A program made the position numbers and the translations under genes. A DNA stretch of 64,000 bases from Halovulum sp039190275 (GTDB lineage Bacteria; Pseudomonadota; Alphaproteobacteria; Rhodobacterales; Rhodobacteraceae). The stretch covers positions 11,331 through 75,330 of the forward strand of contig JBCCYF010000004.1 of the NCBI GenBank assembly GCA_039190275.1, in the 5' to 3' direction. The first letter of the stretch is position 1, and each line of letters starts with the position of its first letter. Under the pieces are notes generated by a model. It saw only the letters and a list, made by a program, of their open reading frames with translations, did not search any database and had not been told where the DNA came from. Below, piece after piece: positions 17,242 to 26,165 of the stretch.

Positions 17242-18297
17242 ATGAAGACAATCAAGGGGCCTGCGTTGTTTCTGGCGCAGTTCGCGGGGGATGACGCACC
17301 GTTCAACTCCTGGGATGCCATCACCAAATGGGCGGCGGCGTGCGGCTATACCGGCGTGCAGGTGCCAAGCTGGGATGACCGGTTGTTCGACCTGGCACAG
17401 GCGGCGGCGTCAAAGGACTACTGCGATACGTTCAAGGGCGAGGCGGCTGAAAATGGCATCCATGTGACCGAGCTTTCGACCCATCTGCAGGGTCAGCTGG
17501 TGGCGGTGCATCCGGCCTATGACGCGGGTTTCGATGGGTTCGCGGACGTCTCGGTCCGCGGCAATCCCGCGGCCCGTCAGGCCTGGGCGGTGGAGCAAGT
17601 CAAAATGGCGGTCACCGCATCCCGGAACATGGGGATTGATGCGCATGCGACGTTCTCGGGCGCGCTGGCCTGGCCCTATGTCTATCCCTGGCCGCAGCGA
17701 CCTGCCGGGCTGGTGGAAACGGCCTTTGACGAACTGGCGGCGCGCTGGCGTCCGATCCTGGACCACGCTGATGCGCAGGGCGTCGACATCTGTTACGAGA
17801 TTCACCCGGGCGAGGATCTGCACGACGGTGTGACCTTCGAGATGTTTTTGCAGCGGGTCGATAACCACGCGCGGGCCAATATGCTCTACGACCCGTCGCA
17901 CTATGTGCTGCAATGCCTCGACTATCTGGACAACATCGACATCTACAAAGACCGGATCAAGATGTTCCACGTGAAGGATGCCGAGTTCAATCCCACAGGG
18001 CGGCAAGGTGTCTATTCCGGCTTCCAGCCCTGGGTCGACCGCGCCGGGCGCTTTCGCAGCCTTGGCGATGGTCAGGTGGATTTTGGTGCGGTTTTTTCCA
18101 AGATGGCGGCAAATGACTTTAATGGCTGGGCCGTTGTGGAATGGGAGTGCTGTCTGAAACACCCCGAGGATGGGGCGCGAGAGGGAGCGCAATTTGTCAA
18201 AGACCACATCATCCGCGTGACGGAGCGGGCCTTCGATGATTTCGCAGATGGGGGCACGGATCAGGCGGCCAACCGAAAAATGCTGGGGATAGAGTGA
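17242..18297 (+). CDS. Xylose-isomerase-like TIM-barrel sugar isomerase/epimerase/lyase
   Basis: This 351-residue protein belongs to the AP-endonuclease-2 / xylose-isomerase-like TIM-barrel superfamily. Candidate metal ligands are visible: Glu and His in CYEIHPGEDL, Asp and His in LYDPSHYVL, His in FHVKDAEF and Glu in VVEWECC. Members catalyse isomerisation, epimerisation, decarboxylation of 3-oxo acids or 3-keto-glycoside cleavage, so the reaction cannot be fixed from sequence. GGAGGAAAAC precedes the ATG. Its stop overlaps the start of the Gfo/Idh/MocA gene (TGATG). Such pairs usually act in series on one carbohydrate. Confidence 0.85.
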   Translation: MKTIKGPALFLAQFAGDDAPFNSWDAITKWAAACGYTGVQVPSWDDRLFDLAQAAASKDYCDTFKGEAAENGIHVTELSTHLQGQLVAVHPAYDAGFDGFADVSVRGNPAARQAWAVEQVKMAVTASRNMGIDAHATFSGALAWPYVYPWPQRPAGLVETAFDELAARWRPILDHADAQGVDICYEIHPGEDLHDGVTFEMFLQRVDNHARANMLYDPSHYVLQCLDYLDNIDIYKDRIKMFHVKDAEFNPTGRQGVYSGFQPWVDRAGRFRSLGDGQVDFGAVFSKMAANDFNGWAVVEWECCLKHPEDGAREGAQFVKDHIIRVTERAFDDFADGGTDQAANRKMLGIE

Positions 18298-19421
18298 TGG
18301 GGCGTATTCGACTGGGAATGGTTGGGGGCGGCAACGACGCCTTTATCGGGGCCGTCCATCGGATCGCGGCCCGGCTTGATGATCGGTTCGAACTGGTTGC
18401 CGGTGCGCTGTCGTCAACGCCCGAAAAGGCGCGCGCCTCGGGCAAGGCACTGGGGCTCGGCCGCATCTATGACGACTACAAGCAGATGGCAATTCGCGAG
18501 GCGCGCCTTAAGAACGGCATCGAGGCTGTGTCGATCGTGACCCCCAATCACGTCCATTACGCCGCCGCGCGGGAGTTTCTGAAACGCGGCATCCATGTGA
18601 TCTGCGACAAGCCGCTGACCTCGACCCTTGGGGATGCGCGAAAGCTGGTGAAGCTGGTCGAAGGTGGCGACGCGCTGTTCGTCCTGACCCACAACTATAC
18701 CGGTTATCCCATGATCCGCCAGGCCCGCCAAATGATTGCAGCCGACACTTTGGGCAAGATCCGCGTGGTGCAGGTGGAGTACCCTCAGGACTGGCTGACA
18801 GTCGATCAGGATATCAAGCAGGCACGTTGGCGGACCGATCCGGCCCGGTCGGGTGCTGGCGGGTCCACCGGCGATATCGGGACCCATGCGCATAACCTTT
18901 CTTGCTTTGTTACGGGTCTGAAAGTCGAAAGTCTTGCCGCCGACCTGCAGGCCTTTGTCTCGGGCCGGCAACTGGACGACAATGCGCATGTTATGCTGCG
19001 GTTCCAAGGCGGTGCGCGCGGCATGCTTTGGTGTAGTCAGGTGGCACCGGGAAACGAAAACGCCCTGCGTCTCAGAGTCTATGGTGAGACCGGCGGACTG
19101 GAATGGTCGCAGGAGGAGCCAAACGCGCTCTGGCACACGCCCTTCGGTGAGCCCAAGCGCCTGCTGACCCGCGGCGGAGCGGGGGCGAGCGAAGCCGCCA
19201 ACGCTGTAAGCCGTGTACCGCCCGGTCATCCTGAGGGCTATCTGGAAGGTTTTGCGACGATTTACAGCGAGGCTGCCGATGCTATTGAAGCTCACGGCGC
19301 GGGCCGCTCACAAACAGGCGCACTCCCCACGGTCCAGGATGGTCTGCGGGGTATAGAGTTCGTGGACGCCTGCGTGCGCTCCTCGGCCCGGAACGCGGCC
19401 TGGGTGACGCTGCCCGATTGA
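18297..19421 (+). CDS. Gfo/Idh/MocA family NAD(P)-dependent sugar oxidoreductase
   Basis: This 374-residue dehydrogenase has an N-terminal Rossmann fold with GMVGGGNDAFIGAVHR and the family motif CDKPLTS (an EKP-type motif with the catalytic lysine). The C-terminal substrate domain contains GSTGDIGTHAHNLS with the usual Asp and His. The ATG at 18297 overlaps the preceding stop by one base; an in-frame GTG at 18294 is an alternative. It is the last gene of the operon. Members oxidise ring hydroxyls or polyols; with the TIM-barrel enzyme it probably makes or consumes a keto-sugar ahead of the kinase step. Confidence 0.88.
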   Translation: MGRIRLGMVGGGNDAFIGAVHRIAARLDDRFELVAGALSSTPEKARASGKALGLGRIYDDYKQMAIREARLKNGIEAVSIVTPNHVHYAAAREFLKRGIHVICDKPLTSTLGDARKLVKLVEGGDALFVLTHNYTGYPMIRQARQMIAADTLGKIRVVQVEYPQDWLTVDQDIKQARWRTDPARSGAGGSTGDIGTHAHNLSCFVTGLKVESLAADLQAFVSGRQLDDNAHVMLRFQGGARGMLWCSQVAPGNENALRLRVYGETGGLEWSQEEPNALWHTPFGEPKRLLTRGGAGASEAANAVSRVPPGHPEGYLEGFATIYSEAADAIEAHGAGRSQTGALPTVQDGLRGIEFVDACVRSSARNAAWVTLPD

Positions 19422-19508
19422 AATAACGCCGCCCCCGTGACGCCATGTCCGCATTGACCGGCCCGACCCTCGCCGCTACCTGTTCTTGACGCGAAAGGGA
19501 GAGCCGGG

Positions 19509-21161
19509 ATGAGCGAGATTGAACGCGAAAGCATGGAGTACGACGTGGTCATTGTGGGCGCCGGTCCAGCTGGCTTGTCCGCTGCGATCCGCCTCAAGCA
19601 AATCGATCCCGACCTGGAGGTGGTCGTCCTTGAAAAGGGCTCCGAGGTTGGCGCGCACATCCTCTCGGGGGCGGTGCTGGATCCGGCCGGTCTGGATACC
19701 TTGTTGCCCGACTGGAAAGAGCGTGGTGCGCCGATAAACGTTCCGGTGACGCAGGATAAATTCCTGTTCCTGGGTCCTGCCGGGCATATCCGAATTCCCA
19801 ATACGCCTATGCCACCGCTGATGTCGAACCACGGAAACTATATCGTGAGCATGGGCAATGTCTGCCGCTGGATGGCCGAACAGGCCGAAGCGTTGGGCGT
19901 CGAGATCTTTCCAGGTATGGCCTGTTCGGAACTGGTCTTTGGTCCGGACGGCAACGTCACGGGTGTCGTCGCCGGTGAATTCGGCATTGAAAAGGACGGA
20001 ACCAAGGGCGCCGGCTATGAGCCGGGGATGGTTCTGAACGGCAAATACGTTTTTCTGGCCGAGGGCGTGCGCGGCAGCCTGAGCAAAACGGCCATTGCCC
20101 GATACAAACTGGATGCGCTGAGCGAGCCGCAAAAATTCGGCCTGGGCATGAAGGAAATTTGGGAGATCGATCCCGAAAAGCACAAACAAGGCACAGTGGT
20201 CCATACGATGGGATGGCCGTTGGGGAAAAACGCAGGCGGCGGGTCGTTCATCTATCATGCGGACAACAATCAGATTTTCATCGGTCTGGTGGTGCATCTG
20301 AACTACGAGAATCCGCACTTGTTCCCCTATCAGGAGTTTCAGCGCTTCAAACATCATCCCGTCGTCGCGAAACTGCTAGAAGGCGGCAAGCGCGTTGCCT
20401 ATGGCGCACGGGCGATCTCCGAGGGCGGTTGGCAGTCCATTCCGCGGGTGGCGTTTCCGGGCGGTGTGTTGCTGGGGTGCTCGGCCGGGCTCGTCAATGT
20501 GCCGCGCATCAAGGGCAATCATAACGCGATGTTGTCCGGGATCGCGGCAGCCGAAGCGGCGGCCGATGCCATCAAGGCGGGGCGCGCGAGCGATGAGCTG
20601 GAGGAGTATGACACCGCGCTGAAGTCAGGTCCGGTGGCGGACGACCTCAAACCGGTGCGCAACGTCAAACCGATCTGGTCCAACAAAGGCCTGCTGCGCA
20701 GCCTGGTCTATGGTGGTATCGACATGTGGGTCGGCGGTCTGACCGGATGGAACCCCTGGGGAACGCAGAAGCACCGCAAGTCGGATGCGGCCGCCACTGG
20801 TCGCGCCTCGAAATTCAAACCGATTGATTATGGCAAGCCCGATGGGAAGTTGAGCTTTGACCGTCTCACAAATGTAAGTTTTTCGGGCACCAACCATGAA
20901 GAGAATCAGCCAAGTCATCTGACTCTGGCCGATCCCACCATTCCGATCCTGGTTAACTTGCCCGAATATGCCGAACCGGCGCAGCGGTACTGTCCGGCTG
21001 GAGTGTATGAGGTGGTGCAGGAAGAGGGGCAGGAACCACGTTTCCAGATCAACGCGCAGAACTGTGTGCACTGCAAGACCTGTGACATCAAAGACCCAAG
21101 TCAAAACATTAATTGGGTTACGCCGCAGGGCGGTGAGGGGCCTAACTATCCGAATATGTAG
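19509..21161 (+). CDS. Electron transfer flavoprotein-ubiquinone oxidoreductase (ETF-QO)
   Basis: This 550-residue monotopic inner-membrane enzyme passes electrons from reduced electron transfer flavoprotein to ubiquinone. The FAD-binding site is VIVGAGPAGLSAAIRL (about residues 14-29). Four cysteines near the C-terminus (C495 in CPAGVYEV; C519, C522 and C525 in NCVHCKTC) ligate the 4Fe-4S cluster. The ending CDIKDPSQNINWVTPQGGEGP is invariant in the family. The length is normal. It is preceded by GGGAGAGCCGGG and separated by 87 bases from the sugar operon, so it need not belong to it. It serves fatty acid and amino acid oxidation. Confidence 0.96.
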   Translation: MSEIERESMEYDVVIVGAGPAGLSAAIRLKQIDPDLEVVVLEKGSEVGAHILSGAVLDPAGLDTLLPDWKERGAPINVPVTQDKFLFLGPAGHIRIPNTPMPPLMSNHGNYIVSMGNVCRWMAEQAEALGVEIFPGMACSELVFGPDGNVTGVVAGEFGIEKDGTKGAGYEPGMVLNGKYVFLAEGVRGSLSKTAIARYKLDALSEPQKFGLGMKEIWEIDPEKHKQGTVVHTMGWPLGKNAGGGSFIYHADNNQIFIGLVVHLNYENPHLFPYQEFQRFKHHPVVAKLLEGGKRVAYGARAISEGGWQSIPRVAFPGGVLLGCSAGLVNVPRIKGNHNAMLSGIAAAEAAADAIKAGRASDELEEYDTALKSGPVADDLKPVRNVKPIWSNKGLLRSLVYGGIDMWVGGLTGWNPWGTQKHRKSDAAATGRASKFKPIDYGKPDGKLSFDRLTNVSFSGTNHEENQPSHLTLADPTIPILVNLPEYAEPAQRYCPAGVYEVVQEEGQEPRFQINAQNCVHCKTCDIKDPSQNINWVTPQGGEGPNYPNM

Positions 21162-21294
21162 ATATATTCTGCTAATTGTGGCGAAATTCTGTGCAACCGG
21201 TAAATCTTGCCTTTGGCTGGTCACAATAACGTTTGATGAGTTTGCACTCCCCTAGGGTCCACTCTAGGGTTTTGTCAAACAATAGAGGTTGGGC

Positions 21295-23013
21295 ATGCGG
21301 GCACATTTCTTTCATGGACTAAAGCTGGGTTTGATTGGTCTAACGCTGGGCCTGGCGGTACCGGCCGCGCAGGCGGACGGAATCGCAGGACCGTATCTTG
21401 CCGCCAGCCAGGCCGATATGCGCAACGACTACGCTGTATCTGCTGATTTCTATGATAAAGCGCTCGCGGTTCGGCCCGGAAATGTGGGCCTGCTCAACAA
21501 TGCTGTCGTGGTCAATGTGATCGCCGGGCGCCAGGCACATGCCCAAATGCTGGCTGAACGGCTGAAAATGCTTCAGGGCAGCAATCAGATTATGGCGTTG
21601 ACCCGATTGGCCGAAGCCCTGCGGGCCGAGGATTATGCGCTGGCCCTGACCTATGCCACAAACCCCGAGTATCGGTTGAACCCGCTGATGTCGTCTTTGG
21701 TCCAGGGTTGGGCTCAGGTCGGTTTGGGAGAGTTTGCCGAAGCTGTGGAGCGGTTCGACAGCCTTGAGGGCAATGCGGCACTGCGCGCTTACGGTAAACT
21801 CCATCATGCCTTGGCGTTGGCACTTGCCGGTGATTTCGCCTCAGCCGCGCTGATATTGGACGGAGATGATGACGGGCCGCTTCACCTGAACAGACTGGCA
21901 ATGCTGACGCATATCGTCAGCCTGTCACAGGCCGAGCGGATGGATGAAGCCCTGGCGTTGGCAAATGATATCCGGCAAGGCAGCCGGGCCGACCCCGAGA
22001 TTGAGGCTATGGTGGCCAGCCTAGCGCAAGGAAAGCCGCTTGAATTCACCCAGATCACCACTGCGGCGCAGGGCGCAGCGTCGGTGTTCTCGATCCTGGC
22101 CAGCGCATTGACCCGCGAACAGGCCGAGCGCCTGGGTCTGGTCTATGCCCGCCTGGCCACGCACATCCGCCCCAGCTATGATGAGGTCACCACGCTGATC
22201 GGCGACGTGCTGACGGGTCAGGGTCAATATGAACTTGCTGCGGCCGCGTTTGAGGAAGTCGCGCCGACGTCCGCCTGGTACACCACTGCCGAGGTTGGGC
22301 GCGCCGAAGCGCTGACCGGCGCCGAGCGTGTAGACGAGGCCATTGAGGTCCTATCCTCCCTGGCGCGCGCACGGCCGGGGAATATGTCGGTCATAACGGC
22401 GTTGGGCGATATCCTGCGGCGCGAAGATGATTTCAGCCGGGCCGCTGACGCTTATGACCAGGCGATTGATTTGATAATCGACCCGACACCGGCGGATTGG
22501 CGTCTGTTCTATGTTCGCGGGATCGCGCATGAACGCACTGACCAGTGGCCCAAGGCGGAGGCGGATTTTCGCAAAGCACTAGAGCTTAATCCGGACCAAC
22601 CGCATGTGCTGAACTATCTTGGATACTCAATGGTCGAGCTTCAGCAGAATCTGGATGAAGCCCTGGACATGATTGAACGCGCGGTGTCGCAGCGCCCAGA
22701 CGATGGGTATATTACCGACTCGCTGGGTTGGGTGCTTTACCGTCTCGGGCGCTACGAGGAGGCCGTAGCTCCTATGGAGCGTGCTGTTGAATTGCTTCCG
22801 GTTGATCCCATCCTGAACGATCACTTGGGCGATGTGTTGTGGAAAGTCGGGCGCCGCACCGAAGCCGTGTTCCAGTGGAAGCGCGCGCTTTCTTTCGACC
22901 CGCTTGAGAAGGACGCAGAGCGCATCCGCCGCAAGCTCGAAGTGGGCTTGGATGTTGTGCTGGCCGATGAGGAAGCGGCCGACCCGGTGGCCGAGACCGC
23001 TTTGGGTGACTGA
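21295..23013 (+). CDS. Exported tetratricopeptide repeat protein
   Basis: This 572-residue protein has a signal peptide (GLKLGLIGLTLGLAVPAAQA, cut before DGIAGPY). Multiple TPR motifs follow, clearest in the C-terminal third (LELNPDQPHVLNYLGYSMVE, SQRPDDGYITDSLGWVLYRLG, LLPVDPILNDHLGDVLWKVG). It probably acts in the periplasm or at the outer membrane as a protein-interaction scaffold. AGAGG precedes the ATG at 21295 by six bases; a TTG at 21289 was not preferred. Its stop lies within the start region of ispE (eight-base overlap), so the two are coupled, a common arrangement in this group. No specific function is known. Confidence 0.85.
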   Translation: MRAHFFHGLKLGLIGLTLGLAVPAAQADGIAGPYLAASQADMRNDYAVSADFYDKALAVRPGNVGLLNNAVVVNVIAGRQAHAQMLAERLKMLQGSNQIMALTRLAEALRAEDYALALTYATNPEYRLNPLMSSLVQGWAQVGLGEFAEAVERFDSLEGNAALRAYGKLHHALALALAGDFASAALILDGDDDGPLHLNRLAMLTHIVSLSQAERMDEALALANDIRQGSRADPEIEAMVASLAQGKPLEFTQITTAAQGAASVFSILASALTREQAERLGLVYARLATHIRPSYDEVTTLIGDVLTGQGQYELAAAAFEEVAPTSAWYTTAEVGRAEALTGAERVDEAIEVLSSLARARPGNMSVITALGDILRREDDFSRAADAYDQAIDLIIDPTPADWRLFYVRGIAHERTDQWPKAEADFRKALELNPDQPHVLNYLGYSMVELQQNLDEALDMIERAVSQRPDDGYITDSLGWVLYRLGRYEEAVAPMERAVELLPVDPILNDHLGDVLWKVGRRTEAVFQWKRALSFDPLEKDAERIRRKLEVGLDVVLADEEAADPVAETALGD

Positions 23014-23905
23014 ACCCGTCCGCGTGCTGGCGCGGGCCAAGGTCAACCTTTGCCTGCACGTCACTGGACGCCGCTCGGACGGATATCACCTGCTTGACAG
23101 CCTGGTCGTGTTCCCGCGCATGGGGGACGTGATAGAGGCGGAGGCGGCGTCACGGACCTCCCTGACCATCACCGGTCCGTTTGGCATCGACCTCAGCGCC
23201 GGTGCGGATAACCTGGTGCTTCGGGGGGCTGCACTGATGCCCGGGAACGCGGCCCTGCGGCTGCACAAGAACCTGCCCGCATCATCCGGGATCGGCGGTG
23301 GGTCCGCGGATGCCGCAGCGACGCTGAGGGCACTCTCCCAGCTTCATGGAAACGCTCTTCCGTCGGCGGAACAACTGCTCGGCCTGGGCGCGGACGTCCC
23401 GGTTTGTCTGTCGCAAACAAGCATCCGCATGCGGGGCATCGGCGATGTTCTGGAACCGCTGCCGCCATTGCCTGAGTTTTGGTGCGTTTTGGTAAACCCC
23501 GGCAGTGCCTGTCCCACCCCGGATGTATTCGCCGCGCTTGAGCGGTTCGATCACACGCCGTTGCCCGCAGTTCCGGGTCGGTTCACGGCGGCGGAGGATC
23601 TGTTTACCTGGCTTCGATCCACCCGCAACGATCTGCAACTGCCCGCGACCCGGCTGTGCCCGCAGGTCGCGGTGGTTTCGGCGGCAATAGCGGAAACCGA
23701 GGGCTGTGCGCTGAACCGTATGTCCGGGTCTGGCGCAACTTGTTTTGGACTTTACGCGACCGGAGCGGCCGCCTTGAAGGCAGCCGATATGCTCAGGGCC
23801 TCGTATCCCGCATGGTGGATTGCTGCGGCCCCGGTGTCAGACGACCCGCGAGACAACGAAGTCCGCGAGGTCGATCAGGATGTCACGCACGTCCGAGGCG
23901 GGTAG
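23006..23905 (+). CDS. ispE: 4-diphosphocytidyl-2-C-methyl-D-erythritol kinase IspE
   Basis: IspE phosphorylates CDP-ME in the MEP pathway of isoprenoid synthesis. The 299-residue GHMP kinase starts at GTG 23006 with VRVLARAKVNLCLHVTGRRS, carries the ATP-binding loop PASSGIGGGSADAAA (residues 91-105) and ends its fold at GSGATCFGLY. The last 25 or so residues (DDPRDNEVREVDQDVTHVRGG) extend past the usual end and are read from the antisense of the convergent polyprenyl synthase gene, with a 69-base overlap. The TPR gene stop overlaps its start by eight bases. Confidence 0.93.
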   Translation: MTEPVRVLARAKVNLCLHVTGRRSDGYHLLDSLVVFPRMGDVIEAEAASRTSLTITGPFGIDLSAGADNLVLRGAALMPGNAALRLHKNLPASSGIGGGSADAAATLRALSQLHGNALPSAEQLLGLGADVPVCLSQTSIRMRGIGDVLEPLPPLPEFWCVLVNPGSACPTPDVFAALERFDHTPLPAVPGRFTAAEDLFTWLRSTRNDLQLPATRLCPQVAVVSAAIAETEGCALNRMSGSGATCFGLYATGAAALKAADMLRASYPAWWIAAAPVSDDPRDNEVREVDQDVTHVRGG

Positions 23906-24850
23906 TATTGCCATCTGGGCCTTGGCAAGATCCGCCTGCACCAATGCACGATCCCGTGTCTGCGCCAGCGTGTCATGCCGATCCATCAGATCCAGCGCCT
24001 GCTCAAGATCACCGCTGCGCTGATCGCCCTTTTCTATGGTCCGGACCCAGAAGTCACGCTCCTTGGCGTCCGCCCGGTTCACTGCGAGGATAAGCGGGAG
24101 CGACATTTTTCGCTCGCGAAAGTCATCGCCGATGTTCTTGCCCAGGTTTTGCGACAGACCGCCATAGTCCAGCAGATCATCGACAATCTGGAACGCCATG
24201 CCCAATGCGTCGCCATATCGCTCCAGCGCGGTAACATGGGCCTGTGGTGCACCAGCAATCACACCACCTACTTTGGTTGCCGCAGCAAAAAGCGCCGCGG
24301 TTTTACCGCGAATGACCGTTTCGTAGACCTGTTCTGTCGTATCGAGGTTTTGCGCCACGCTGAGTTGCAGCACTTCGCCTTCGGCAATCGTCGCAGCCGC
24401 ATTCGACAGAATGTCCAGGACGTCAATGCTTCCGGTCTCGACCATCAACTGGAATGAACGCGCGAAAAGGTAATCGCCGACAAGGACTGAGGACTGGTTA
24501 TCCCACAGCAGGTTGGCCGTCGGGCGCCCGCGGCGCTGGGTGCTTTCGTCCACCACATCATCGTGCAACAGCGTGGCCGTGTGGATAAACTCGACCGTCG
24601 CGGCCAGCCGGATGTGATGGTCGCCGTCAAAGCCGCACATCCGGGCTGTGGCAAGCGTGAGCAAGGGGCGCAGGCGTTTGCCGCCCGCCCCGACAAGATG
24701 TGCGGTAACCTGGGGGATCCTTGGGGCATGCTCGGATGCCATCCGTGCGGCGATCAGCGTATTGACCGCCTCCATATCCGCGCCCAGATGCGCCTGAAGC
24801 TGTTCAACCGGCCCTTGTGGTATACTCTCTGCCTCGGCTGTACTGGCCAC
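23837..24850 (-). CDS. Long-chain polyprenyl diphosphate synthase (octaprenyl/decaprenyl type)
   Basis: This 337-residue trans-prenyltransferase should make the isoprenoid tail of ubiquinone. The first aspartate-rich motif is DDVVD (residues 97-101, in LLHDDVVDESTQRRG) and the second is DDLLD (224-228, in QIVDDLLDYGG). Other family blocks are GGKRLRPLL and GDYLFARSFQLM, and the C-terminus is short and basic-poor. The chain-length residues before the first motif are small, as in octaprenyl or decaprenyl synthases; the exact product is not decidable here. It converges on ispE with a 69-base coding overlap and diverges from the DUF2007 gene. Confidence 0.93.
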   Translation of the reverse strand: MASTAEAESIPQGPVEQLQAHLGADMEAVNTLIAARMASEHAPRIPQVTAHLVGAGGKRLRPLLTLATARMCGFDGDHHIRLAATVEFIHTATLLHDDVVDESTQRRGRPTANLLWDNQSSVLVGDYLFARSFQLMVETGSIDVLDILSNAAATIAEGEVLQLSVAQNLDTTEQVYETVIRGKTAALFAAATKVGGVIAGAPQAHVTALERYGDALGMAFQIVDDLLDYGGLSQNLGKNIGDDFRERKMSLPLILAVNRADAKERDFWVRTIEKGDQRSGDLEQALDLMDRHDTLAQTRDRALVQADLAKAQMAILPASDVRDILIDLADFVVSRVV

Positions 24851-24887
24851 TCTCGACGCTCCTGTAACCGGCGGCTAGAGTGCTGCC

Positions 24888-25109
24888 ATGGAAGAGATAC
24901 TCCGCACCACCGACCCGACCGAGATAGCCTTCGCTCAGGCGTTACTGCGCGGCGAAGATATAGAGTGCTTCGTTATGGACGTCCATATGAGCGTCATGGA
25001 AGGCAGCATTGGAATATTTCCACGTCGGTTGATGGTTCATCGCTCGGATGCATTCATGGGTCGGGCGATACTGCGGGACAATGCCCTGGATGTTACGGTT
25101 CCACGGTGA
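24888..25109 (+). CDS. DUF2007 small protein
   Basis: This 73-residue protein fits DUF2007 (putative signal-transducing protein). It begins MEEILRTTDPTEIAFAQALL, followed by GEDIECFVMDVHMSVMEGSIG and the ending RRLMVHRSDAFMGRAILRDN. The predicted fold is a small alpha-beta unit. Its stop overlaps the GTG start of the following methyltransferase by four bases, so they are cotranslated. It lies divergent from the polyprenyl synthase with 37 bases between starts. The molecular role of the family is not established. Confidence 0.85.
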   Translation: MEEILRTTDPTEIAFAQALLRGEDIECFVMDVHMSVMEGSIGIFPRRLMVHRSDAFMGRAILRDNALDVTVPR

Positions 25110-25876
25110 GCCTGGGGACGCTTTCAGAAGACGGGTTTCTTGGTGGAAAACTGCGGCTCAGGCAGCCTAGTACTGGCTTTCGTGCAGGGACGGACGCGGT
25201 TTTTCTGGCCGCGGCGGTTCCAGCCCGTGCCGGGGAACATGTGCTGGACCTGGGCTGCGGTGCCGGTGCCGCGCTGCTGTGTTTGGCGGCACGTGTGCCG
25301 GATCTGGACTTGACAGGCATCGAGATCCAACCCGCCTATGCGGCCTTGGCGCGCGAAAATGCCGCACTTAACGCCTTCAAGGCAGAGGTGCTTGATGGTG
25401 ACCTAAACGCACCACCACCCGCATTGCGCCGTTTGCGTGTTGATCATGTACTGACCAATCCGCCGTTCTTTGAGCGGGGTCAGTCCGTGGCCCTTAAGGA
25501 CGGAGGGCGCGACAAGGCGCACCGGTCCGCGCCCTCCACGCTTGAAACGTTCATCGATCAGGGCCTCAGGCGCCTCAGGCCAGGCGGCACCCTGACCATA
25601 ATACACCGGACCGAATGCCTGGCCGGGATCCTGACCGCATTGGCGCCGCGCGCTGGAGGGGTGCGTATCCTACCGCTGGTGGCGCGGTCAGGTCGGAGTG
25701 CCAAACGCCTTATTGTACAGGCGCGCATGGGCGCCCGGGCGCCGCTGGAGCTTCTCTCACCGCTGGTCGTCCATAGCGACAAAGCGCATCAGGCCGATGC
25801 TGCGGATTACTCCGCCATGGCGCGCGCCGTGTTGCAGGACGGCGCCGGTCTCGCGCCGCTCGCCGCGCCGCGTTAA
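25106..25876 (+). CDS. TrmN6/YfiC-like tRNA1(Val) adenine-N6 methyltransferase family protein
   Basis: This 256-residue Rossmann-fold methyltransferase has the SAM-binding motif HVLDLGCGAGAALLCLA and the adenine-N6 catalytic motif NPPFF, with TGIEIQPAYAALARENAAL between. The N-terminal GGKLRLRQPSTGFRAGTDAVFLAA is characteristic of the YfiC/TrmN6 group. In E. coli the homologue modifies A37 of tRNA1(Val). It starts at GTG 25106, inside the DUF2007 stop. The target in this organism is assigned by family only. Confidence 0.85.
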   Translation: MSLGTLSEDGFLGGKLRLRQPSTGFRAGTDAVFLAAAVPARAGEHVLDLGCGAGAALLCLAARVPDLDLTGIEIQPAYAALARENAALNAFKAEVLDGDLNAPPPALRRLRVDHVLTNPPFFERGQSVALKDGGRDKAHRSAPSTLETFIDQGLRRLRPGGTLTIIHRTECLAGILTALAPRAGGVRILPLVARSGRSAKRLIVQARMGARAPLELLSPLVVHSDKAHQADAADYSAMARAVLQDGAGLAPLAAPR

Positions 25877-25959
25877 CCCATTATCACGTGACAGGTCGCC
25901 CTGATTCGTGCTGCACTGTAGCTATTCAGAGAGAAGCATACCAACGAAGGAGACGCTGA

Positions 25960-26130
25960 ATGAGCCTGGCTTCACATTTGTCCGAATTGCGTAAAAAGCA
26001 TGAAGTGCTGTCCGATAAGATCGAGTCCGAGCAGCGCGCCCCCGGCACAGATGGGCTTCAACTCACCGAACTGAAACGGCAAAAGCTCCACCTCAAGGAT
26101 GAAATAGAGCGGATTTCCCAGGAAGTCTGA
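25960..26130 (+). CDS. DUF465 (YdcH-like) small helical protein
   Basis: This 56-residue protein starts at ATG 25960 after AAGGAG. It begins MSLASHLSELRKKHEVLSDK and ends in LKRQKLHLKDEIERIS followed by QEV. The pattern LxxLxxxHxxLxxxI and the KRxKLxLKDEI ending are typical of DUF465, small alpha-helical hairpins common in Rhodobacteraceae and of unknown function. The gene has its own leader of 83 bases after the methyltransferase and is followed by a structured element ending in a T run (26166-26226), so it is probably an independent short transcript. Confidence 0.82.
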   Translation: MSLASHLSELRKKHEVLSDKIESEQRAPGTDGLQLTELKRQKLHLKDEIERISQEV

Positions 26131-26165
26131 TCCAACTTTCGCGATCGGGCCGGTCCCCATGCGGG

